Assembly: GCF_002796985.1 (NCBI RefSeq)
Contig: NZ_PEKX01000012.1
Location: forward strand, 62,001 to 126,000
Direction of reading: 5' to 3'
From: Pseudomonas sp.
GTDB taxonomy: Bacteria > Pseudomonadota > Gammaproteobacteria > Pseudomonadales > Pseudomonadaceae
DNA: 64,000 nucleotides
Under the pieces are notes generated by a model, which made no database searches, was not told where the DNA came from, and saw only the letters and a list, made by a program, of their open reading frames with translations. A program made the translations under genes and the position numbers. Positions 58,054 through 64,000 of this stretch are shown here, piece by piece (within the stretch, counting starts at the first letter, position 1; each line of letters starts with the position of its first letter).

Positions 58054-58145
58054 GATCCACAGCCTTTCCCTGGTGGATCGAGGATAACGGATTAGCCCAG
58101 TCCTTCCGCCATACAGCGCTGTCCGACATCAAGCTTCGGACAGCG
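58054..58145 (+). other. Two hairpins between the precursor and exporter genes
   Basis: GATCCAC-N12-GTGGATC (58054-58079) and CGCTGTCCGA-N9-TCGGACAGCG (58117-58145, perfect 10-bp stem) lie in the 204-bp gap. They may partly terminate or protect the transcript so that precursor outnumbers exporter. No T-run follows either. Confidence 0.55.
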
Positions 58146-58231
58146 TCCTACCCGCCAGAAAAATTCTGATTTCTTCCCACAACGCTGGCCAGCACCGGCC
58201 AAAGCCTCGCGCAGTACAGCAGGTTGATAGT

Positions 58232-59434
58232 TTGAGCACCCCAGTAGAAAAGCTGCCACGTTTCGCCGACGTTTCCTGGCGCTGGATCGCCTACTTCACT
58301 TCAACGTTCGTGGCGTTGGCTGTCGTTTACGCATTCTTCCAGGAAGTCGAACTCAAGCGAGATGTTCCCTGTGAAATCGTCTCGCCGTCAGAGATCAAAG
58401 TGCGGGGACTGACAGGGCTGGTCACTGCCGTGCAGGTCGTTTCAGGGCAGGAGGTCCGTCAGGGGCAGCCGCTCTTCCAGCTCGACCGCGATCTCACCCT
58501 GTCGAGCGACGGGACGCCCAAGCCAAGGTTCGACGAGACGATGCGCGATGAGCAGATCGCCACGGCAACCTCTCAACACGGTGATCGTCTGGCCGCACTC
58601 GACGCACGCCTTCAAGCCCTTGAGCTCACCCTCAGCGCCCGCGAACTGGAGCTGCAGGCGTTAGCCCGGCAGCAGCAGCGAACCCAGCAGATCGCTGCCG
58701 ACGCCCGCAGGACACAGCAACGCCTCGAAGGCCTTGCCGGCTACGTGACGGCCGATCGCCAGGAGCAGGCGCGCCTTCTGGCCAACCAGAGCGCTGCGGA
58801 AGTCGCTCAGAGCGAGGGCCGACGCCATTCGCTACAGAGCGAGATCGAGACGCTGCGCGGCAACCGCAGCGAACTGAAAGTACAACAGCGAGAGACAGGC
58901 GCTCAGTTGGACCGCGAGACTCAGGACATCCGCCTGCGTTTCGAAGCGAATAGACAGAACACCACCATCTACGCCCCCCACTCGGGTGTCATCACCTTCT
59001 CCAGCCTGGTCGCGGGACACTCGCTGGCAATCGACGATGTTGCCCTGGTCATCAATTCGGGCTCCAACGAGCCCCTGGTGGCAGCACTGAATATCCCATC
59101 GCGGCAACGCGGTTTCGTCAAGGAAGGACAGCTTGTGCGCCTCAAGCTGGACTCATTCCCCTATGCCCGTTTCGGCACCCTCCAGGCCCGCATCGGCTCG
59201 ATCTCGGACACCGCGATGAACAAGAGCGAGAACACCGCCCCCCTCACTCCCGGGAAAGCCATGGAGATCAACAACTACATGGCCTGGGCAACGCTCTCAG
59301 GCGAAGTCTTCGGCCCAGCTCGAGCGCCTTTGCGCATTCTTCCGGGAATGCGCGGCACCGCCAGCGTGGTGATCGAGCGCCGGACCATTGCTGAATGGGT
59401 ACTGGAACCACTCTTCCAGATGATGCGAGGCTGA
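58232..59434 (+). CDS. HlyD-family periplasmic adaptor of the peptide exporter
   Basis: 400 residues from TTG (MSTPVEKLPRF...). One N-terminal membrane helix (~18-36, IAYFTSTFVALAVVYAFF), then the lipoyl half (EIKVRGLTGLVTAVQVVSGQEVRQGQPLF), a long alpha-helical hairpin (~100-235, rich in Gln/Arg/Glu heptads), the second lipoyl half (TIYAPHSGVITFSSLVAGHSL) and a beta-barrel part. It should join the inner-membrane C39 exporter to the TolC-like channel, as CvaA does for colicin V. It ends 2 bp before the exporter gene. Confidence 0.9.
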   Translation: MSTPVEKLPRFADVSWRWIAYFTSTFVALAVVYAFFQEVELKRDVPCEIVSPSEIKVRGLTGLVTAVQVVSGQEVRQGQPLFQLDRDLTLSSDGTPKPRFDETMRDEQIATATSQHGDRLAALDARLQALELTLSARELELQALARQQQRTQQIAADARRTQQRLEGLAGYVTADRQEQARLLANQSAAEVAQSEGRRHSLQSEIETLRGNRSELKVQQRETGAQLDRETQDIRLRFEANRQNTTIYAPHSGVITFSSLVAGHSLAIDDVALVINSGSNEPLVAALNIPSRQRGFVKEGQLVRLKLDSFPYARFGTLQARIGSISDTAMNKSENTAPLTPGKAMEINNYMAWATLSGEVFGPARAPLRILPGMRGTASVVIERRTIAEWVLEPLFQMMRG

Positions 59435-59436
59435 TC

Positions 59437-61536
59437 GTGCGCATCATCTACCAGAATGAAGTCGCCGACTGCGGCTACGCCTGCCTGGCAATGGTTCTGA
59501 CGCATCTCGGGCGAGCGACGGAAACACGGGAGATCGCAGCTCACCGCCCCCTCTCCGCCAACGGCCTGACGTTGATGGACCTGTTCGACGTAGCCACCGA
59601 TTTCGGACTCGCCGTTCAGGCCTTCCAGTTCGATAGCGACGATCTGCCTAACATCAAACCGGGTGCGATCCTGCACTTCGGTGGTGCTCACTTCGTGGTC
59701 TTCGAGAAGTACCGGCGCGGTCATGTGGTGGTGATCGATCCGGCGTCAGGCCGCCGCCGTCTTGGTCTGGAGATGTTCCTGGCGAATACCTCCGGCTTCC
59801 TGCTCGAGTGCACACCCACTCCGGGGCTGCCTCGCATCAAGGCCCGGTCGCAAGTGCCAGGTGCGCTCGACCAGGTACGTGCCCTGAATCCGCAGTTGCA
59901 CGGCCAGATCGCCAAGCTGGCTTTCATCGCCATCGGCAGTCAGTTCGCCATTCTCGCCATGCCCTATTTCGGCAACCTGGTACTCGATCAGGTCGTGACC
60001 AGCGACAACCGCAACTTGCTGCACATACTCGCCATCACCTTCGCCAGCATCTTCGCCATCGGCACCTTCAGCAAATTCGTTCAGACCTACCTGACTGCAC
60101 TCGCGGGAACCCTGGTCAGCGTCAACGTCACCCAAGGTCTAGTGGGGCAACTCCTGAAAAACCCCATCTCCTACTTCGAGAAGCGAAATGTCGGTGACCT
60201 GTTCGCTCGCATGAAGTCACAGGAAGAAATCAACAGCTACTCGGTGCAGACACGCATTGCGCTGCGCATCGACCTCGTGGTCGCCGCCCTGGCCATTACC
60301 CTCATGCTGATCCAGAGCGCCGTGCTGACTGCCGTCGCCCTGGGTATTTTCGCTTTGTACCTGGGTACTGCGTTTGCGCTCTACGTGCCAATGCGCGACG
60401 CACATATGCTGGTGCTGGAAAGGTCGGCCCAGTGCGACGACACCCTGATCGAGACGATTCGCGGCGCCTCGCTGATCAAACTGGCCTGCGGTGAAACCCG
60501 CCGAACCGCGCTCTTCATGGGAAGATTTCGAGCCAACGCTGCAGCCGTGCTGCAAAGCGCAAAGCTGACAGCCTTCCGCGACGCGGTACTGGGGCTGGTC
60601 GAATATGCCGACGTGATAGTCGTCACCTGGCTGGCCGCCGGACTGATGCTCGACGGCAAGGTCTCAGTAGGTGTCTTCTATTCGTTCATGATCTACAAGT
60701 CTCTGGCCTCCGCTCGGCTTGCCCAAGCCATCAATGCCCTCTTCGGTCGCTTCATGCTGAGCGTTCCGGTGCAACGGGTCGCCGACATCGTGGAGCATGA
60801 GCCGGAGCGTTATGCGCTGCAGGGGCAGATTGGCAGGACCGTTGAACTTCGCTGCCTTGATTCGATTCAGGTGCGCGACCTGGGCTTCAGCTACGGCATC
60901 TCCGACCGGGCCGTACTGTCAGGAGTCTCCCTGGATATCCGCCGGGGTGACAAGATCGCCATCGTCGGCCCCTCTGGCGTCGGCAAGTCCACCTTGTTCA
61001 AACTGCTTTGCGCGGCGGAACCGGCACAGCAAGGCGAGATCCGCCTGAACGGTGTGAGCTATGCGAACCTTGCCGTCGACGAAGTTCGCCAACATATGAC
61101 CCAGATGCGCCAAGGCGACCTGATCCTCAACGGCAGCATCGCCGACAACATCTCCCTGTTCAGCGCCAGCCCCGACCACCATCGCATCAACCAGCTCCTG
61201 AAGGATGTCGGACTCCTGGGTGACGTCATGCAACTGCCCATGCGCACCCAAACCATCATCAGCGATTCGATTGCCAATATTTCCGCCGGCCAGCGCCAGC
61301 GCCTGCTGCTGGCGCGAGCGCTGTATCAGGACTCCGAAGTGCTGCTGCTCGATGAGCCCACGTCCAACCTGGACCCGGATTCGGTGACGGCGATTGCCGA
61401 CGTCCTGCAGCAAACGAATCGCACGCTGATCGTCATCACCCATGACCCGAAGCTGGCATCGCGCTTCGAGCGCAGCTATCAACTGATCGAGGGCAAGCTT
61501 CTGGACCGCGCCCTTCGCACGGGTGAGCAGGCATGA
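59437..61536 (+). CDS. C39-peptidase-containing ABC exporter (CvaB/LcnC type)
   Basis: 699 residues from GTG, with GAGG about 7 nt upstream; the frame is open earlier but lies within the adaptor gene. The N-terminal C39 cysteine protease has Q6, C12 (VADCGYACL), H85 (GGAHFVV) and D101 (VVVIDPAS), so its catalytic set is complete. About six membrane spans follow (~160-440), then the ABC domain: Walker A GPSGVGKST (511-519), signature ISAGQRQRLLLARAL in place of LSGGQ, Walker B VLLLDEPTSNLD and the H-loop VITHDP. It should cut the leader after Gly-Gly and export the core. Confidence 0.95.
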   Translation: MRIIYQNEVADCGYACLAMVLTHLGRATETREIAAHRPLSANGLTLMDLFDVATDFGLAVQAFQFDSDDLPNIKPGAILHFGGAHFVVFEKYRRGHVVVIDPASGRRRLGLEMFLANTSGFLLECTPTPGLPRIKARSQVPGALDQVRALNPQLHGQIAKLAFIAIGSQFAILAMPYFGNLVLDQVVTSDNRNLLHILAITFASIFAIGTFSKFVQTYLTALAGTLVSVNVTQGLVGQLLKNPISYFEKRNVGDLFARMKSQEEINSYSVQTRIALRIDLVVAALAITLMLIQSAVLTAVALGIFALYLGTAFALYVPMRDAHMLVLERSAQCDDTLIETIRGASLIKLACGETRRTALFMGRFRANAAAVLQSAKLTAFRDAVLGLVEYADVIVVTWLAAGLMLDGKVSVGVFYSFMIYKSLASARLAQAINALFGRFMLSVPVQRVADIVEHEPERYALQGQIGRTVELRCLDSIQVRDLGFSYGISDRAVLSGVSLDIRRGDKIAIVGPSGVGKSTLFKLLCAAEPAQQGEIRLNGVSYANLAVDEVRQHMTQMRQGDLILNGSIADNISLFSASPDHHRINQLLKDVGLLGDVMQLPMRTQTIISDSIANISAGQRQRLLLARALYQDSEVLLLDEPTSNLDPDSVTAIADVLQQTNRTLIVITHDPKLASRFERSYQLIEGKLLDRALRTGEQA

Positions 61537-62837
61537 GATTCGTGTTTTGGGTGTGGATGAGCCTTGTCCCTTCGGCCGCCTTCGCGGGTGAACTGCTGGC
61601 CGTGGTCAATGACGCACTTGTCCATGATGCCGAGCTTTCCGCCGCAAGCGCCGAAATCAGGATTGAGCGAGAGGAAGTGCCGCTGGCACGCGCGGCGCTC
61701 CTGCCCAGGCTCGATGGCGGATGGGGCCGCGCCTACAACCAGATCACGACGGAAAACCAGCCAACGGCCAAATACTGGCAGAACGGCTGGATGGTGACGC
61801 TCACGCAACCCGTGTTCGACTGGGAACGCTGGGTGGAACTGCGCCAGGCGAGCATTGCCAGCGCCAAGGCAGAGCTCCAATACGCCAGTACCTGGCAAGC
61901 CCTGGTATTGCGCTCTGCGAATGCATACTTCGACCTGTTGGCGGCTTCTCAGGAACTGGGCCGCGCCAGCGACTACCTTCGTGCCGTGTCAGAACAGTAT
62001 GACCTGACCCAGCGACTGCAGGCCGGCGGTGAAGCAACCGTCATCGATGCACAGGAAGCACTGTCGCGCCTGAGCGAGGCCCAATTGCGCAGGCAGGACG
62101 CCACTCGTACTCTGGAGTCCCGTCGCCGCGCTCTGGAAACTCTGACTGGGCGCCCGGTGACCCTGGAATCCGTGATCAGTCCAATGCGCACGAGACCCTG
62201 GTTGAAATCCCAGAGCCTTCAGCAATGGGTCCACCAGGCCGAGACACGCAGCTTCCCGGTCCAACTGGGCCAGCTCGAGGTCCGCATCGCCGGCGAAGAT
62301 ACCGAGAAAGCACGCGCCCAGCGTTACCCAGTCGTCAGCTTCAGCGCCAGTCACGCGCCATCCGGCGCCGCCGCCGGCTACTCCGATCCCACCACGACCA
62401 ATAGTGCCATGCTCACTATCTCCGCCCCGCTGTTTACCGGTGGAGCCAATCGGGCGCGCTTGCGCCAGGCCACGGCCGGCGAAGAAAAAGCCGAGCACAA
62501 GCTGCTGGCAGCAACTCGCAAATCGGCGGCCGACGCACGCGAGTGGTTCCAGCGCCTCAATTGGGCGCGTGAACGAAGCAATTCACTTCGGGATATCGCT
62601 CGTCTCAACGAATCGGCCCTGCAAGCGACTCGCATGGGGTACCAGGCAGGCAGTCGCTCCAACCTCGATGTTCTGCGAGCGCAGGAACTGTTGTTCAGCA
62701 GCCGTGGCGAGCAGGCGAAAGCCCAGTACGAGATGCTGACAGCCTTCCTGGCGCTGAAGGCCGAAGTCGCTTCTCTGGGTCTCGGTGATATCCAGGTGCT
62801 TGACGCATGGTTGACGTCCGATGCCCAGGTGAACTGA
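61533..62837 (+). CDS. TolC-like outer-membrane factor of the peptide exporter
   Basis: 434 residues with a signal peptide (FVFWVWMSLVPSAAFAGE) and two TolC-type repeats of long helices and strands (residues ~30-225 and ~245-425; LPRLDGGWGRAYNQ and YPVVSFSASHAP mark the strand starts). The start overlaps the exporter stop by 4 nt (ATGA). A dedicated channel gene in the same operon makes this a self-contained type I secretion system. Confidence 0.92.
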   Translation: MRFVFWVWMSLVPSAAFAGELLAVVNDALVHDAELSAASAEIRIEREEVPLARAALLPRLDGGWGRAYNQITTENQPTAKYWQNGWMVTLTQPVFDWERWVELRQASIASAKAELQYASTWQALVLRSANAYFDLLAASQELGRASDYLRAVSEQYDLTQRLQAGGEATVIDAQEALSRLSEAQLRRQDATRTLESRRRALETLTGRPVTLESVISPMRTRPWLKSQSLQQWVHQAETRSFPVQLGQLEVRIAGEDTEKARAQRYPVVSFSASHAPSGAAAGYSDPTTTNSAMLTISAPLFTGGANRARLRQATAGEEKAEHKLLAATRKSAADAREWFQRLNWARERSNSLRDIARLNESALQATRMGYQAGSRSNLDVLRAQELLFSSRGEQAKAQYEMLTAFLALKAEVASLGLGDIQVLDAWLTSDAQVN

Positions 62838-62838
62838 G

Positions 62839-63738
62839 ATGGCCGCTATTCGCTGGCAAGACCGCTGCCTGTTGACACTGTCCGCACGTTCGCTGGAGCG
62901 GGTCGCCTTGCTGTCCTGGGGGCTGCGCAGCCTCGTCAGCGCCAAGTCGCGTTGGCGGGGACGATTACGCTACGAATGGGGAAGCGACAGCGCCTCACTG
63001 AGCCAGAAGGACGCCTGGCGCACCATGGCCAGCGCAGATATCGAGCACCTGCTGGACCGTCGCATGCATCTCGGCCGGCTGTACGGCCGGGGGGATCATT
63101 GGCCGGCGCTTGAGTCAACGGCAGCCGAGCTGGCCGCAATCATCAATGGCATTCACCGAGAATCACCCGGCAAGCCCGTGATTGTTTCGCCGTTTCACTA
63201 TGTATCCGAATACGCCAACATCTATGTGGTCGATGCACTGCGCTCAGCCTTGAACTTGACCGAGCTTGCCGTCGTATCGGGCAGCCCAAGGGAAGCCTAC
63301 GGCCGCCAGGAAGATATCCTGATACCTGGATTGCGGATACTGCACACGCTCGATGAAAACAATCGGTCGGCTCTCGGCCTTCGTCTGTTGCGAGCGCTGA
63401 AGCGGGATGGTGCGGCCGTTCTATTCAGCGACGTGCCGCCCCACATGATGCAGCGATACCCCATGGAAACCGTGGAAGTGTCCATGCTAGGCCGTCCCGC
63501 ACGCCTGCATCGCGGAGTATTCAACATCGGTGGGCACACCAATGCCGTACTCCTGTGCTTCCACCTGACATTCAGACAAGGCAGGTTCGGCCACCGGATC
63601 TTCGAACCTGTCGAGCTTCGTCAGGCGAATGCCCCTCAGCGGGTAGCTGACTACATCGAACGGGCTTACCACGACGCCTACCCGAACTGGATCCTGGCTG
63701 ATCATCCATCCCGCTACGGGTTCGCTCCGACAAAATGA
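62839..63738 (+). CDS. LpxL/HtrB-like acyltransferase-family protein of the peptide operon
   Basis: 299 residues, starting 1 bp after the TolC-like gene. The pattern resembles the lysophospholipid/lipid-A acyltransferase superfamily: VIVSPFHYVSEYANIYVVDAL (residues ~113-133; His with Glu four positions later, close to but not the usual HX4D), GAAVLFSDVPPHMM, GRPARLHRGVFNIGGHTNAVLLCFHLTF and a C-terminal YPNWILADHPSRYGF. It may acylate the peptide, perhaps at Cys18 or a lysine, or alter membrane lipid for self-protection. The role is inference. No other modifying enzyme is seen in the operon. Confidence 0.72.
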   Translation: MAAIRWQDRCLLTLSARSLERVALLSWGLRSLVSAKSRWRGRLRYEWGSDSASLSQKDAWRTMASADIEHLLDRRMHLGRLYGRGDHWPALESTAAELAAIINGIHRESPGKPVIVSPFHYVSEYANIYVVDALRSALNLTELAVVSGSPREAYGRQEDILIPGLRILHTLDENNRSALGLRLLRALKRDGAAVLFSDVPPHMMQRYPMETVEVSMLGRPARLHRGVFNIGGHTNAVLLCFHLTFRQGRFGHRIFEPVELRQANAPQRVADYIERAYHDAYPNWILADHPSRYGFAPTK

Positions 63739-64000
63739 AGGAGAATCGACGGGACTTCAGCTCGCTCCAGGAAGCACTCCCAATTCATAGCGTAATCCTT
63801 GCTGGAATAAGAACTTTCCCAACATGCGGGAATCTCCATCGGACAGACGCCGGGTCAATAACGCTTTATTAGTTATCCGGGCCGAAAGACTCATCCAAGG
63901 CCATGGCAATACCTGCGGCACGTTCTCAAGAGTGGATCAACTAGCACACGAGCACGACCGGCTCGGTGTGCAATCAAATAACACTTTTCTCCACCGATAC
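63739..64000. other. Tail of the window without a recognisable gene
   Basis: A 45-codon frame starts at ATG 63735, overlapping the acyltransferase stop (AATGA), and ends at a TAG about 135 bp later. It has no membrane helix and resembles nothing I know. An immunity gene could lie here or beyond the window, but nothing supports one yet. Confidence 0.35.

Noticed and set aside
63735..63872. 45-codon frame overlapping the acyltransferase stop, considered as an immunity gene
   Set aside because: No membrane helix, no clear ribosome-binding site and no family resemblance. Kept only as a remark in the tail entry.

Overview
The window is GC-rich chromosomal DNA of a Pseudomonas (P. aeruginosa / P. 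nitroreducens / P. citronellolis type of lineage). This is inferred from the gene families, the codon use, the REP-like repeats with a GTAGGAGCGAGCTTGCTCGCGAA core, and the regulators present (HbcR, BenR, CatR, PcaR, PcaQ, PobR). I see no rRNA, tRNA or CRISPR array, no transposase and no replication origin.

Layout. (1) 1-6.7 kb: ketone-body use. It has the 3' end of a sigma-54 activator (HbcR type), a -24/-12 promoter with upstream GTCTC-N6-GAGAC sites, then an OprD-type porin, a GntP-type permease, 3-hydroxybutyrate dehydrogenase and acetoacetyl-CoA synthetase. (2) 7.0-30.9 kb: an unusually complete beta-ketoadipate supercluster, nearly all on the minus strand. It runs pcaIJFBDC, catBCA with divergent catR, benABCD with benR, pcaK, pcaR, pcaHG with pcaQ, a ZapE/AFG1-like ATPase, and pobR/pobA. 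Together these take benzoate (via catechol) and 4-hydroxybenzoate (via protocatechuate) to succinyl-CoA and acetyl-CoA. Operators matching the known BenR/XylS, PcaR and PcaQ sites can be read directly. (3) 31-35.2 kb: a sigma-region-2-like membrane protein with no ordinary start codon, a dihaem cytochrome c and a membrane-anchored catalase-like protein.

(4) 35.3-38.5 kb: an AT-rich, clearly foreign three-gene module, SIR2 + HerA ATPase + a KTSC-domain protein, of the SIR2-HerA antiphage type. It is followed by a BRO-N (phage antirepressor-like) gene. (5) 39.4-57.1 kb: mostly housekeeping or accessory chromosomal genes: a TPR/glycosyltransferase-like protein, PPK2 with a Pho box, a PaaI-type thioesterase, a PA3496-family small protein, an M14 carboxypeptidase, dihydrolipoyl dehydrogenase, DUF4256, a GlxA-type regulator, DUF1272, NfuA, the cis/trans fatty-acid isomerase Cti and MetH.

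(6) 57.9-63.7 kb: a compact, apparently undescribed peptide-export system. A 44-residue precursor has a Gly-Gly leader and a very odd core: Cys-Cys, a basic patch, five Ala-Pro units, then seven glycines. It is followed by a HlyD-family adaptor, a C39-peptidase ABC exporter, a TolC-like outer-membrane factor and an LpxL/HtrB-like acyltransferase. I think this is the most novel feature of the window. The inference is a secreted, possibly acylated, peptide.

At least four families of short palindromic repeats fill most intergenic gaps between 6.7 and 51 kb, and the 3' end of the ZapE-like gene has been copied next to itself together with one of them.
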